DNA of 64,000 bases from Oryzias latipes (Eukaryota > Chordata > Actinopteri > Beloniformes > Adrianichthyidae). The notes beneath the pieces are model-generated. The model was not told where the DNA came from and did not search any database. It was given only the letters and a program-made list of their open reading frames with translations. The DNA lies in assembly GCF_002234675.1 (NCBI RefSeq), contig NC_019871.2, positions 28,892,094-28,956,093 on the forward strand, in the 5' to 3' direction. Within the stretch, counting starts at the first letter, position 1. Each line of letters starts with the position of its first letter. Below, in pieces: positions 10,901 through 22,912 of this stretch. The position numbers and the translations under genes are program-made.

Positions 10901-13736
10901 CACAGTCTGGTTGCTGGCGGCGTCGGACACAGTCTGGTTGCTGGCGGCGTCGGACACAGTCTGGTTGCTGGCGGCGTCGGACACAGTCTGGTTGCTGGCG
11001 GCGTCGGACACAGTCTGGTTGCTGGCGGCGTCGGACACAGTCTGGTTGCTGGCGGCGTCGGACACAGTCTGGTTGCTGGCGGCGTCGGACACAGTCTGGT
11101 TGCTGGCGGCGTCGGACACAGTCTGGTTGCTGGCGGCGTCGGACACAGTCTGGTTGCTGGCGGCGTCGGACACAGTCTGGTTGCTGGCGGCGTCGGACAC
11201 AGTCTGGTTGCTGGCGGCGTCGGACACAGTCTGGTTGCTGGCGGCGTCGGACACAGTCTGGTTGCTGGCGGCGTCGGACACAGTCTGGTTGCTGGCGGCG
11301 TCGGACACAGTCTGGTTGCTGGCGGCGTCGGACACAGTCTGGTTGCTGGCGGCGTCGGACACAGTCTGGTTGCTGGCGGCGTCGGACACAGTCTGGTTGC
11401 TGGCGGCGTCGGACACAGTCTGGTTGCTGGCGGCGTCGGACACAGTCTGGTTGCTGGCGGCGTCGGACACAGTCTGGTTGCTGGCGGCGTCGGACACAGT
11501 CTGGTTGCTGGCGGCGTCGGACACAGTCTGGTTGCTGGCGGCGTCGGACACAGTCTGGTTGCTGGCGGCGTCGGACACAGTCTGGTTGCTGGCGGCGTCG
11601 GACACAGTCTGGTTGCTGGCGGCGTCGGACACAGTCTGGTTGCTGGCGGCGTCGGACACAGTCTGGTTGCTGGCGGCGTCGGACACAGTCTGGTTGCTGG
11701 CGGCGTCGGACACAGTCTGGTTGCTGGCGGCGTCGGACACAGTCTGGTTGCTGGCGGCGTCGGACACAGTCTGGTTGCTGGCGGCGTCGGACACAGTCTG
11801 GTTGCTGGCGGCGTCGGACACAGTCTGGTTGCTGGCGGCGTCGGACACAGTCTGGTTGCTGGCGGCGTCGGACACAGTCTGGTTGCTGGCGGCGTCGGAC
11901 ACAGTCTGGTTGCTGGCGGCGTCGGACACAGTCTGGTTGCTGGCGGCGTCGGACACAGTCTGGTTGCTGGCGGCGTCGGACACAGTCTGGTTGCTGGCGG
12001 CGTCGGACACAGTCTGGTTGCTGGCGGCGTCGGACACAGTCTGGTTGCTGGCGGCGTCGGACACAGTCTGGTTGCTGGCGGCGTCGGACACAGTCTGGTT
12101 GCTGGCGGCGTCGGACACAGTCTGGTTGCTGGCGGCGTCGGACACAGTCTGGTTGCTGGCGGCGTCGGACACAGTCTGGTTGCTGGCGGCGTCGGACACA
12201 GTCTGGTTGCTGGCGGCGTCGGACACAGTCTGGTTGCTGGCGGCGTCGGACACAGTCTGGTTGCTGGCGGCGTCGGACACAGTCTGGTTGCTGGCGGCGT
12301 CGGACACAGTCTGGTTGCTGGCGGCGTCGGACACAGTCTGGTTGCTGGCGGCGTCGGACACAGTCTGGTTGCTGGCGGCGTCGGACACAGTCTGGTTGCT
12401 GGCGGCGTCGGACACAGTCTGGTTGCTGGCGGCGTCGGACACAGTCTGGTTGCTGGCGGCGTCGGACACAGTCTGGTTGCTGGCGGCGTCGGACACAGTC
12501 TGGTTGCTGGCGGCGTCGGACACAGTCTGGTTGCTGGCGGCGTCGGACACAGTCTGGTTGCTGGCGGCGTCGGACACAGTCTGGTTGCTGGCGGCGTCGG
12601 ACACAGTCTGGTTGCTGGCGGCGTCGGACACAGTCTGGTTGCTGGCGGCGTCGGACACAGTCTGGTTGCTGGCGGCGTCGGACACAGTCTGGTTGCTGGC
12701 GGCGTCGGACACAGTCTGGTTGCTGGCGGCGTCGGACACAGTCTGGTTGCTGGCGGCGTCGGACACAGTCTGGTTGCTGGCGGCGTCGGACACAGTCTGG
12801 TTGCTGGCGGCGTCGGACACAGTCTGGTTGCTGGCGGCGTCGGACACAGTCTGGTTGCTGGCGGCGTCGGACACAGTCTGGTTGCTGGCGGCGTCGGACA
12901 CAGTCTGGTTGCTGGCGGCGTCGGACACAGTCTGGTTGCTGGCGGCGTCGGACACAGTCTGGTTGCTGGCGGCGTCGGACACAGTCTGGTTGCTGGCGGC
13001 GTCGGACACAGTCTGGTTGCTGGCGGCGTCGGACACAGTCTGGTTGCTGGCGGCGTCGGACACAGTCTGGTTGCTGGCGGCGTCGGACACAGTCTGGTTG
13101 CTGGCGGCGTCGGACACAGTCTGGTTGCTGGCGGCGTCGGACACAGTCTGGTTGCTGGCGGCGTCGGACACAGTCTGGTTGCTGGCGGCGTCGGACACAG
13201 TCTGGTCTTGACTTAGCATTATATGAGCTTCCACCTCATTGGTTTCCAGTTGTACTAACAAAACAAATATTTACTTTAACATTTGCGTTTGTTATGGCGC
13301 TCATAGCCTTTTCAGAAAAGCCAAGCCACGTGTTCACCATATTGTAAATTTCTTTACAAATTCTCACCTTTAACCAGATTTTCCAACCTGGAATCCAGGG
13401 ACTGTAGAAGATCAAAGCTGCTCTCTAAAGCCAAATCTTTTGGGGGAGGAAAAGAAAGTAAACATCCACTCAGAAAATTTTTCTGGATACACTTTGCTAG
13501 CATTGAGTCTCACCAGCTCCTCTTCCCATCTGTTTATGGTTTGCATCCTGGGTTTCTCTAGCAACTGGCAAGCTTAAACCTTAGGAGAATCACAGTTTTA
13601 TAGGTTAAATGTTTGCTTTGATGGTTTATGTAAAACAAATTTCAATCTGCAGTAAATTCTCCTTCCAATAAAGCTACATACCATTGCTAAGGAAAACAGC
13701 CAAAACACAAAGGGCCACAAACGACTGCGCTCCCAT
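7964..13736 (-). CDS. Hyosophorin-like egg glycopolyprotein, copy A
   Basis: Four coding exons on the minus strand: 13736-13682 (55 bp), 13579-13514 (66 bp), 13436-13368 (69 bp) and 13254-7964 (5291 bp), all with GT-AG introns in matching phase, giving 1826 codons plus stop. The N-terminus MGAQSFVALCVLAVFLSN is a signal peptide. About 80 unique residues lead into 193 tandem nonapeptides, mostly QTVSDAASN, then QTVS and FSLLQ. N followed by QT is an N-glycosylation sequon, predicted in 186 units. In gene order, units 1-98 and 150-186 are QTVSDAASN, 99-149 are QTVSAAASN, and 187-193 end in K and lose the sequon. The circular permutation DAASNQTVS matches the medaka hyosophorin repeat as I remember it; that protein sits in cortical alveoli and is released and cut into repeat units at fertilisation. 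The start follows the signal peptide and the splice pattern shared with copies B and C. Expression in oocytes is inference. Confidence 0.9.
7994..13204 (-). repeat. 193-unit 27-bp coding array of copy A
   Basis: Exactly 193 x 27 bp with no indel. The unit is about 67% GC with three CpGs. Three variants occur: the common unit, a block of 51 units (9182-10558) where the GAC codon is GCC, and seven units at the 3' end of the gene (7994-8182) where AAC is AAG. All variants are contiguous blocks, which indicates spread by unequal exchange or slippage. Confidence 0.95.
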
Positions 13737-13865
13737 CTTTTCAGACACAGAATGAGAAGCCAACAAACAAGAGGAGCTTAAAAAAGTTCCTCCTGCAGGA
13801 AACACAGCTGCTGTTCATAACAGCTGATTGTCTTTCTCCTCAGATCAGCTGGACTCACATTTTGA
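13737..13865 (-). promoter_or_regulatory. Putative promoter of copy A
   Basis: Three CAGCTG E-boxes (13805-13810, 13821-13826, 13846-13851) and a TATA-like TTTTTTAAG at about 13778-13786 lie just upstream of the start codon and are conserved in copies B and C. E-boxes near the TATA box are typical of fish and mammalian oocyte genes driven by FIGLA; use here is inference. Confidence 0.45.
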
Positions 13866-14276
13866 TTGACGCACCTGTGATGAAACCTCAGTATTTATGG
13901 ATTACCTCGTTAGTTCTTAGTTTTATTAGGTTAAGATAAAAGCTTGAAAATGTCACACTAAGTCAACAAAAATAAATAAATGTTCCTGTAATCTTTGTGT
14001 AAAAAGTTCACTCTGTTGAGGAATCAAACTGTTTACTTGAAGAAAATCAAGTCATTCGACAGTAAAATGCAATCTTCAGTATAATGGAGGACATCGAAGC
14101 TCCACAGAAATAGTGTTTGCAGAAATTTTGTTTTCCTTTTTTATAGACATTTTATATAGATTTTTAAATATTTTCTCATATAAATGTCAGGACTCGGTTT
14201 CAGGAACTTGGAGTTACAGTAATGCATCTTTATAGCAAGAGCAGATCTTTTCTGATCCGTGAGCAGACAAAGACAC
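13866..14276. other. 5' flank shared by all three hyosophorin-like genes
   Basis: No gene is seen. It is nearly identical (inverted) to 31992-32400 and (direct) to 61385-61800. Homology of copy A stops at about 14275, where an L1 element begins. Confidence 0.65.
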
Positions 14277-16785
14277 ACAAAGCCCTAAATGTCTAAGGTG
14301 CGGTTAAAATTTGCCAAGTAGCCCCCCCCCCAAGGCGCATCGCAGGCTAGACCCCCCACCCCCTCACCCTAATATGAGGTTATATGAGGAAGGGGGTAAG
14401 TTGGGGACAGCTGGTAGACTGTCCCCCGGTGGTCAAACAGCCGTCCCCCAGCAAAGGGGCCAGGGCCACCCAGCCCAGGGGCCCCACCCCCGGAGGCGCC
14501 GACACCCCAGGCCCGGCACCACCCACCCCACACAGAGAGAGAGGAGCCAGAAAGCGTCGCCCCCCCCGGAGCAAGCCCAGGCCCCCACCCCCAGACGCCG
14601 GCCCTAGAGGAGCTCTGGTCAGGCCTTGACGGGACCGAGGAGGCCAACCGGCCGAGGCAACCACTGATTGCCTCAGCGGAGACCCCGACCCGTTAGCCCC
14701 CCCGACCCTTACCAATAATGGGCCCCCCCTCCCCCCCAGAACGCCCCCCCACAGGACAGGGCCGACAGGCCCCCCACCCCACCCCACCCCAGACCCCGCA
14801 GCCGAAGCGGGTGACACCCAGAGCGACCGGGGGCCCCGAGAGGGTTGTCCCGTCCCATCCCAGAGCCAGGGAAGGGCCGATCCCAGCCCCAGGTGCAGAT
14901 GGGCAGCCCATCCGGCGCCGCTGCCCCCCCCCCCCGAGCAAGGCCCCCCGCCAACCCCCCCAGCACAGGCAAAGGGACCACCCCCCCAAGCCAAGCCAGA
15001 CCACCACCCCACCCCACCCCCCCACCACGCACCCCCACACCCAAGCCCAGAGGACCACGCAGCGCCCCAGCCCGCCCCACCCAGGCACCGGACCCGACCC
15101 CCCGACCAACGGAGCCCCCCACCGCCCCCGCCAGGCACCGGAAGCCCCGACCCCCACCCCAAACCACGGCAGAAGGGCTAGGAGCAGCGACGACCAAGCC
15201 CCTCACCCCCTAAGTCATGGAGTCAACCACAGGAGACCAGAGAGACTGAATTCTTTCAAAGTTACTTGAGCTTTGGGCTGACATTTTTTCCAAGCTGATA
15301 TGATCAAGCAGCAGATTTCTGTGTTGACTTATGTTTATATTTTTCTTGTTTTTCCAATTTATTAAAATAGTTTTTTGGCAATACAGAGAGTTATGAAAAT
15401 GATAGATGCTAATCCTTCTTCTATATCGATGGCACTCATGTCACCAAGCACACAAAGTGACGGTGAGGCAGTGATTGAAACCTTAAGCCAGACTGATAAA
15501 TCGGCACATACCTGCTGCCAGAGAGCCTGGACAGGAGTGCAGAACCACAGTGCGTGCATGTAGCTGTCGGATAGATTATTATCACAGTGCTCGCAAATGT
15601 ATGAGTTACTGAGACCCATCTTGAACATCCTCTGTCCAGTGTAGTAAATTCTGTGAAGAGTTTTGAGATGGATTAGCGGCAGATTTGGACTTTTTGTCAG
15701 TTTAAAGGTGTTTAGACAGAGTTCTGACCAGAAGCTTTCATCTGTGCTGATGCTCAAATCTGCATCCCATTTTGTTGTTGGAAGGGCAATATTGTTATCT
15801 AAATTACATAAAAGTTTGTATATTTTGGAGAGAGTTCTATTCATTGAAAAATTAATCAGAGTGGTAACTACATCTGGTAGCTTTAAATCGTCGTCTTTAA
15901 ATTTATACTTTTTAGTAATACTTGATTTAAGTTGCTGATATTCCAAGAAGTTATTTATTCCATATTTGTCTTGAAGTTCCTGGGGAGTTATGAATCTTCT
16001 ATCAATAATTACGTGCTCTAGTTGTTTTATGCCCCCTGCTTGCCAAGCTGGGAAGTGAATCATTTTTTTGTTAATAAGGATGTCCGGGTTGTTCCAGATG
16101 CGTGTCATTTTGCACGGTTGAATTGATGATTTTGATATTTTGAGAAATTCCCACCAGGCTGTTAAAGTGGCATTTATATTAATACTTTTGAAACAATCCT
16201 GTTTTTTAACTGTTTGGCTAATAAATGGTAGCTGTGACAGGTTGATCTTTCCACATAACGCCTGTTCCAAGTCTAACCATGAGTTGGTTTCTGGATTATT
16301 TTTTAACCATTTTAAGATATATTGTAATCTATTTGCAAGAAAGTATTTGTAGAAGTTAGGTAATTTTAATCCTCCACAGCTTTTTGCAGATTTTAAAGTT
16401 TTTAGACTAATTCTTGCAGGTTTGTTGTTCCATAGAAAGCTTGATATGGATGAGTCTAATGTTTTGAACCATTTTAATGGCGGTTGTGTGGGAATCATTG
16501 AGAAGAGATAATTAACCTTGGGTAAGATTTTCATTTTAACCGTGGCTACCTTGCCCATAAGGGACAGAGGCAGGTTGGTCCAGCGTGTTAGATCGTCCTG
16601 TATGCTTTTTAGTAATGGGGTGTGGTTTAGCTGCACCAGTTCTGATAGTTTGGGGGGAAAGTAGATACCCAGATATTTGATATTTCCTGTTTTAACTGGA
16701 ATTGTGAGTCTTTGTTCCATATTCCTGTTGAGTGGTAATAAAACAGACTTATTCCAATTAATGGAATAGTCTGATATGGAGGAGA
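14277..16785 (-). mobile_element. 5'-truncated L1-type LINE with C-rich 3' UTR
   Basis: The plus strand shows a C-rich segment (14320-15210) followed by a minus-strand ORF2 C-terminal part. The order corresponds to an L1 lying on the minus strand: ORF2 end, then a G-rich 3' UTR. The C-rich part matches 55460-55740 (for example TATGAGGTTATATGAGGAAG), which belongs to another L1 copy. The 5' side ends at about 16785 where a foldback element starts; the extreme 3' end with the poly(A) is missing. Confidence 0.7.
15362..16785 (-). pseudogene. L1 ORF2 C-terminal region
   Basis: About 475 codons are open and read the region downstream of the reverse transcriptase palm: a KYLGIYFPP block, WTNLPLSLMGKVATVKMKIL, and a terminal zinc-knuckle-like CEHCDNNLSDSYMHALWFC. 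This pattern is typical of the C-terminal domain of L1-clade ORF2 proteins. The catalytic RT core and the endonuclease are absent, so the copy is dead. The open frame continues about 15 codons into the neighbouring element by chance. Confidence 0.75.
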
Positions 16786-17279
16786 ATTCATACATTCTTG
16801 CTCTCACAGTCATATATACTCTCTTTCCCATACATATATTCTCTTACGCATACATATATTCTCTCTTGCACATACATATATACTCTCTTTCGCATACATA
16901 TATTCTCTTACGCATACATATATTCTCTCTTGCACAGTCATATATACTCTATATCGCATACATATATTCTCACTTGCACATATATATTCTCACTTGCACA
17001 TCCATATATTCTCTCTCTCGCATGCATATATATTACTTTACACATATATACATTCTCACTGTCATTGTCACTCTTAAAAAAGAATATATGTATGTGAAAG
17101 CCAAGTATATATGTACGTGTGAGGAAGAATGTATATGTGCGTGTGAGAGAGGAGAATGCATGAAACGGAAGTGACTTTGCATGAAAAGGAAGGCACTTTG
17201 CATGAACCGGAAGGCAGATGATTTCTCATGCTCTGATTGGACGAGAGGCCGCCACTTCCCATTTTGAACAGACGCTAAC

Positions 17280-17477
17280 ATGAACCAGCAAGAAGAAGCC
17301 ACGGGGGTCCTGCAGCAGGCCATCGGAACCTTAAGAAATATTTTATCTTCACCTCAAGTGGTCACAAATCTGTCTGCATCTCTAGAGGCACAAAGGAATG
17401 TCTCAAATACCAATAATGGTAATAGAAGCGACACCGAAACAGAAAAACCGTATCCACCTTATTCCAAGCCCCCATGA
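17280..17477 (+). CDS. Small ORF inside the foldback element
   Basis: A 65-codon frame starting with ATG, rich in polar residues (MNQQEEATGVLQQAIGTLRN...). A second frame (about 17460-17625) continues out of phase with a CKCGKTSCH cysteine motif, so the two could be one frameshifted protein. Part of the coding stretch is repeated inverted at 17618-17677, which argues that it is element sequence rather than a host gene. Function unknown. Confidence 0.25.
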   Translation: MNQQEEATGVLQQAIGTLRNILSSPQVVTNLSASLEAQRNVSNTNNGNRSDTETEKPYPPYSKPP

Positions 17478-17677
17478 GCCTTTGCATGAATTATGGGCGA
17501 CACTTCCTGTAGACGCCGGAACACGCAATTACATTAAAACAAATTCCTCTTGTTATCGATCCATAACTACATGTAAATGTGGGAAAACCAGCTGTCATGT
17601 CTTAAAAAAGGCAATAGTGAGGTGAAGATAAAATATTTCTTAAGGTTCCGATGGCCTGCTGCAGAACCCCCGTGGCT

Positions 17678-18172
17678 CCTTCTTTTTTTTTTTTTTTTTT
17701 TTTAAACTTTATTGAATGTAAAAATTCAATACAGAACAATTTTAAACAGTGAACAACAACAACAAAGGAACAAGCCAGGGCGTTAATACATTTTATGCAG
17801 ATATATTGAAACTAACACACAGATCTAATGTTTTGATGGTGTTCTTATTATCAGAGTTTCTTATTGTCTTGATGTATTGTTTGAACTCATTGATAAAAAT
17901 TGAGAAATGAGGAGTATGATTCGTAACTTTTGATTTATGAATGTGCCATTTGCATAAAAACAACAAAAGATTAATGAGGTACAACTGTTCTTTTTAATGA
18001 GATGGACAGTGGGTGATGCCAAACATAACATTTTCTAAGTACAGGCGAAAGTCAGGGTCAATGTGGGCGGAAATTAAATGACAAACTTTAGACCAGAAAG
18101 TAGTGGAAAAGGGACATGACCAAAATAAATGTACAGCATCTTCAGGGTGTTCTTGACAAAAAGAGCACACGC
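17678..18172 (-). mobile_element. 5'-truncated L1-type LINE 3' end
   Basis: A T-run at about 17683-17703 (the poly(A) tail on the minus strand) is followed by the complement of AATAAA. The 18176-17994 frame reads MCVCSFCQEHPEDAVHLFWS, the terminal Cys/His motif of an L1-type ORF2. It sits inside the right arm of the foldback element. Confidence 0.65.
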
Positions 18173-18638
18173 ACATATATACTTGGCTTTCACATACATA
18201 TATTATTTTTTAAGTGTGACAATGAGAGTGAGAATGTATGTATGTGTAAAGTAATATATATGCATGCGAGAGAGAGAATATATGGATGTGCAAGTGAGAA
18301 TACATGCATGTGCAAGTGAGAATATATGTATGTGCAAGTGAGAATATATGTATGCGTAAGAGAATATATGTATGCGAAAGAGAGTATACATGTATGTGCA
18401 AGAGAGAATATATGTATGCGTAAGAGAATATATGTATGCGAAAGAGAGTATATATGACTGTGAGAGCAAGAATGTATGAATGTGAATGGTTCAGAATAAA
18501 TAATGTCTTATACGGCCCCTCACACGTGATCTTAGGTTAGTATGAATGTTCTGTAGATGTGAGAAAGACTGCTCGCATGCAGACGCGGGGCCAAACATAT
18601 ACTGACACGCTGAAGTATGTGACGGGCAGCATGTTTTA

Positions 18639-19263
18639 TTTTTTATTTATTTATTTTTTTCTCTTAACTTGTCCTGTCCAACAGCTGGGCAGGCAGATGA
18701 GAACTGAGGGCCTCTTGTGTTGGACATATTTTACTTTAACAACAGGGGTTGTTAATCTTCAGACAAACCAAAGGTATGTCTGAATAAACCCCTTTTGTAA
18801 TTGAGGCCAAACTTTATTAATTTCAATCATGTTTGAAAATCTTTGGTGTTGGACCAGACGGAAAAGGAAAGAAGGGAAGAAGACAGAGGGATTTTAGAGA
18901 GGGAAGGGGTAAGAGGGTGATGATAGGAGGGGGGGTAAGACCATGAAGCAGCATAGAGCAGACAGGTTTACTGGTTGTTTATCATTACGGTATGGTTCAA
19001 ATGTAGTACAAAAAGGGCGGGGCCTGTCCACACACACACTCAAATGTTATCAACACACCTGCTAGCTGCAAAAATGTCCACATGTCAACATATACACAAA
19101 ACAGATAGTGTTCACACACGCATACTTATGCCTTCAAACCAACTAGTGTGAAATATTTCATTCATTCAATCACACAAACTATAAGTGCAAAGGTGAGCTA
19201 ACACCTGTGCCCAGGTGAGTGTTTAGACCCCCGCCGCAGCAGCAGCGGCAGCCGGAACCCCCC
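18639..19263 (-). mobile_element. L1 3' UTR insertion with target-site duplication
   Basis: The copy starts with a T-rich tail and reads the same 3' UTR as 30671-31106 and 53886-55740 (shared TTGTCCTGTCCAACAGCTGG). It is flanked by CAGCATGTTTTA at 18627-18638 and 19264-19275, a 12-bp duplication. Only about 625 bp are present, so it is strongly 5'-truncated. Confidence 0.75.
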
Positions 19264-19275
19264 CAGCATGTTTTA

Positions 19276-20290
19276 AGTTTTGACAATCCCTGCACAATTC
19301 ACCTTGCTACCTGTGCCCACAAGACCCCCCCCCCCCCCCCCTTTCTTCCTCACACATCCCGCTTCTACTGCGTGCTCTTTCTCAGATACGGGAGCACGCA
19401 ATTGAAGGGACGGCGGTTCACAGGTTTTAGGCTGTTATAAACTCTGTGAAATAATATGATTTTTTTTCTCCAAGCACCGCTACTACTGCGCGCACCCCTG
19501 GCATCGCATCCCACCCGAGAAGGACTGGTCTGATGAATAAAAAAAAAGTATAAATAAAGATTTGTCTGCGAGCCACATAAATGGCTCACATAAATGGCTC
19601 GCGAGCAATAGGTTCCCGACCCCTGGGGCAGACAGACTCGCTTCTCTGAGCTTCATTGTTTTGTTCACATGTTCCACGGTATGACGGTCTGATTCTGTGG
19701 AAAGCTACACCGCTAAAGACGAGCTTTGGCTGGTATTTCTGTTGGAACTGAGAGACTTTATGAGCAGAATCTGAACAAGTGAAGACTTTAACCACTTCTG
19801 ATTGGTCAGACTGCTGACGTGTGATTAAGCCTCCAAGAATGATTGGTGGAAACAGTTAAAGACTTTTCCACAAACAGCTGAAGCTACGGCTAAATCGCGG
19901 TACCGTCATTCTTATCAAAATGTCTTTAATAGAATCAAATAAACACAAAGAAAAAGTATTTTATTTTATGTAATTAAGTAAAACAACTTTGTTAAATTGG
20001 TGAATATAACTTAAAGAAAATTATGTTCAGCCAACCTGCAATGACGTCATCTGATCTGCGCATGCGCACACCATGCACCGGCCATTTTAAGACCAGATAC
20101 GCGTGCTTCACTTTCACTGCAGACAGAACAGGGAGCGGGTTGAACGACGTTGCCTGGCTTTGGTAAGTAAAGTTTTCAAACTTTTTTTTGTCTTTTTACT
20201 TGAATTTAATCTTTTAAAATTGTTTTGACATTGGTCCACAAAGTTACTTGCCTTAACAATGCCTCGTGGTTTTGTTTTTAGCCAGCAAAT
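19276..20290. other. Mosaic of hAT-like fragments and unassigned DNA
   Basis: 19360-19510 resembles the MITE of 41000-41453 (shared CTACTACTGCGC...CCCCTGGCATCGC). 19566-19632 carries the CTCGCGAGC...GGTTCCCGACCCCTGG end of another hAT-type MITE. 19680-19960 matches, inverted, 26340-26640 of the hAT element there. At 20100-20165 a GC-rich stretch ends in GTAAGTAAAG, a good splice donor, but no coding exon is evident. Confidence 0.4.
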
Positions 20291-21749
20291 TACCGTAATT
20301 TCCGGACTACAAGCCGATACTTTTTTCCTGCGCTTACAGCCCTGCGGCTTATTCAGTGACGCGGCTAATTTATGGATTTAATTAGTGGCCGCCATGTACG
20401 TACTTTCGAACTCAGTGAATAGTTTGAATTCTTTATCTAACACCAAGCACAAGGCATTTATATTCAACACACCTCTAAGCAGCCAAACAGCATGGACTTG
20501 ACTTCAGGTCTTAGACACTTCAGTCATGGTTCAACAAAATGAAACACGCATGCCCGGCCACATCCCAGAATCCTTTGGTGCCATTAGAGCCAACGTGCAC
20601 CAGATCGCCGCTACAATATGATGAAGCTTTCAAGTTAAAAGCAATTGTTAAAAGCAGCGTAAAAAAGTCCACCACCAACGGGTTTGGAAAAGCCGGTTTG
20701 CTGCGTGACGGAGAGAACAGCGCATGGAATGAATTTACACTCCATTTACGGTTTCTAAGGAAACCGTAAAAGCGGAATTTTGCTTTGAAAAACTCACAGC
20801 CTCCGTGTGAGCTGGAGACATCTTCTCCTGCTGATTGAGCTGCGGGGCCAATGGCAGTCTGAAGGCTCCCACACGTAACAACGCACCCGCCCCTCATACA
20901 CAAAACGTACAGTATTAAGTCCGATTGCTTTGCACAGAAACGATTTGCTCCATCCACCGGCGCAATGGGGACGAAGTGCTCCTCCTTGAAGCCGCCCTGG
21001 CCAGAGGTGTCGGAGTAGATAGGAAGGGGAGACAAGGAGCGCGCGGGGCGGGAGCGGAGCGCAGACGCTTCTGAATTCTGACGCACGCGCCGCACTGAGG
21101 CGCGCGTATCACGCTGAGGCGCGCGCTTTTCAGTCGCCGCTGCTGTATTTTACCGGTGTGTTTTTTAACCAGCCCTGTTACTCCCATAACGCTGCCGCGA
21201 CACAAGCGGAAGGAGAGCTGTACCCGTTCACCCCTCCATGCACTGCTGATACTTGCTCATTCTTAAACACGTACAACAGAATGGCGAGCCGGGCATTGGC
21301 CCCGCCTTTAGCCCCTAAGACTCATGGGAAATGTGGAATCGCGGATGTAAATTTCCTCATCATAACTGAGGGATGTAATGTTGATTATATGGTTACTGTT
21401 TGTAATTTTATGTATGATACCTAGATTGTCAATAAGTAAAAAAAAAAATGAAATAAAAACACCATAACTGAGGAACTTGTGAACAGAATATAGGTCCATG
21501 CTGTTTGACAGATGTCGATACACTCAAAGACATGAGCCAGAGGCAATGCTGGAACCACCCACAATGTGCTAATGATTTGCACTCACTCTGGAATGCTGGC
21601 CGTGATCTGTCAGGATGACAATATCGCCTAACACATTGCGCGGCTTGTACTCTGACGCGGCTTGTGTATGTATAAAACTAATTAAACATTTGAAAATGGG
21701 TGGGTGCGGCTTGTAATCGGGTGCGCTTTGTAGTCCGGAATTTACGGTA
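20291..21749. mobile_element. DNA transposon with TACCGTAATTTCCGGACTA ends
   Basis: The left end TACCGTAATTTCCGGACTAC and the right end, complement TACCGTAAATTCCGGACTAC, are terminal inverted repeats with subterminal GCGGCTTGT repeats. No transposase is visible, so it is non-autonomous. A diverged second copy occupies about 41496-42990. I cannot name the superfamily with confidence. Confidence 0.65.
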
Positions 21750-21845
21750 GTCATTTCGAGTAATTACTAGCTTGTTTTGCAGACTAGCCTGTAGAGCAGC
21801 TAGAGGCCGCGTTTTTGAAACTATTAGTGATACTTTATTACTGTT

Positions 21846-21895
21846 AGATTCTGGTTTTCATCCAAGAAACGTAACGTAGAAAATTTCAATTCCGG
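21846..21895 (-). mobile_element. Gypsy LTR end fragment
   Basis: About 50 bp match 25387-25436 in the same orientation (TTCTGGTTTTC.TCCAAGAAACGTAAC). They mark the end of the LTR on both sides of the gypsy body. The rest of this LTR is missing or replaced by Harbinger sequence. Confidence 0.5.
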
Positions 21896-22912
21896 AGCTG
21901 ACCCCTCTTGATGAGAGACTGGCGGCAATAATTGGGGAATCCCTTTTAAGTGGAGTGGTGACTGAGACGCAGGGGGAACACCGACGCCCCAGACGCACCG
22001 GGTGACACCCCCCCAAAAGCCCGCAGAGGTCCAACAGGACGGCTCGAGGAAGTCGGAACCAGCTCATGAGCCACTCGTCCTCGTTTGCCAGCAAGTCTTC
22101 TTGCTGTCTAAAGATTGTGCGTCATTAAGCATTGTGATGGGGCATTTTATTTCCCTCCATTTAATTGCATCTGACAAGCTACAGATGTCGGTAATAATCG
22201 ATGTGGAAATGGGAAATTGATCAGCACAAATGTAATTTCTTGTTGCTTTCTGAATGGTTGAGACATACGCCATACATTGTTTTATCAAAAATAAAACAAA
22301 CTAAAGGCAAATGCATGAATACCATAATTCCGTAGCTTATGAAGAAATGTTTTACTATGAAAACAACTTTCCCCAGTGGACAATTAATATGTCCGTCTGT
22401 CTGTCTGTCTGTCTTTCTGTCTAATTGCACCTATATCTGCTCTGCCAGACGGACACACTTTGTACATTATTTCGTTCTGTTAACTATATTATTTATGAGG
22501 ATGAATTGCACAACATGCTAATATTGCAGAACATATTTCACTTTTCTTTCTGCAAATATGTGTTCATTTGAATTTCTGTTGTAATTTTCGTTTGATTTTT
22601 TTGTTTGTTTCACTGCTGATCGATCAAACGGGTGTTGGTGTAGCTGTTAATTGTAAGACTTGCTTTGTGAAGTCTTCATGTTATTTATGAGAGGCAGTAT
22701 TGTCATTTTCACTTTCACGTGTTTCTTTCATCTGCCGACGGTGTCGCCGTTTCTCATTTCACCCGTTTTTGTGCGTACGCCTGGGTCAGAGCTTGCGTGA
22801 AGGACCACACATTTTCCCGTCAAGTTTTTTTTTTTATAAATCTCAATTATTGCGTAGAGAGTGGCGTACGCCTTCTTTTGTGCGTACGCAACGTTTATAA
22901 ATGAGGCCCCAG
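21896..22912 (-). mobile_element. PIF/Harbinger-like remnant
   Basis: On the minus strand 22094-21896 reads EDEWLMSWFRLPRAVLLDLC, close to the N-terminal part of Harbinger transposases. The right edge ends in TTTATAAATGAGGCCCC, the terminal sequence I associate with fish Harbinger elements. No catalytic part is visible and the left terminus is missing. It is nested between gypsy LTR and gypsy pol sequence. Confidence 0.5.

Larger units (their letters stand above)
5761..14275. repeat. Arm A of the inverted duplication
   Basis: Matches 31992-41453 in inverted orientation apart from array length, including the hAT MITE, LINE fragment, 3' flank, hyosophorin-like gene and 5' flank. The outer part 2080-2680 matches 44720-45320, so the original arms were about 12-13 kb with later insertions on both sides. 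Confidence 0.75.
16786..18482. mobile_element. Foldback (hairpin) element with internal L1 insertion
   Basis: The left arm 16786-17122 (CATACATTCTTGCTCTCAC onward, with runs of ACATATATTCTCT units) is repeated inverted at about 18165-18482. A second inverted pair, 17294-17355 and 17618-17677, lies inside. Together they form arms of several hundred bp around a loop of about 260 bp. An L1 3' end (17678-18172) interrupts the right arm and appears to have replaced about 170 bp of it. I do not recognise the family. Confidence 0.6.

Noticed and set aside
7994..13204. CRISPR-like array
   Set aside because: Units are directly adjacent with no spacers, lie in an exon, and the genome is vertebrate.
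7889..13216. A 1775-codon plus-strand frame (HSLVAGGVG repeats) and other long frames over the arrays
   Set aside because: The 27-bp unit has no stop in any frame, so every frame is open. Only the minus-strand frame has a signal-peptide exon, matching splice phases and the known nonapeptide.
14380..15269. Gly- or Pro-rich open frames
   Set aside because: They arise from the C-rich L1 3' UTR on both strands and have no conserved domain or start context.
16776..17174. Ile/Tyr-rich frames in the ACATATATTCTC repeats
   Set aside because: Low-complexity repeat reading; mirrored in the inverted arm at 18203-18469.
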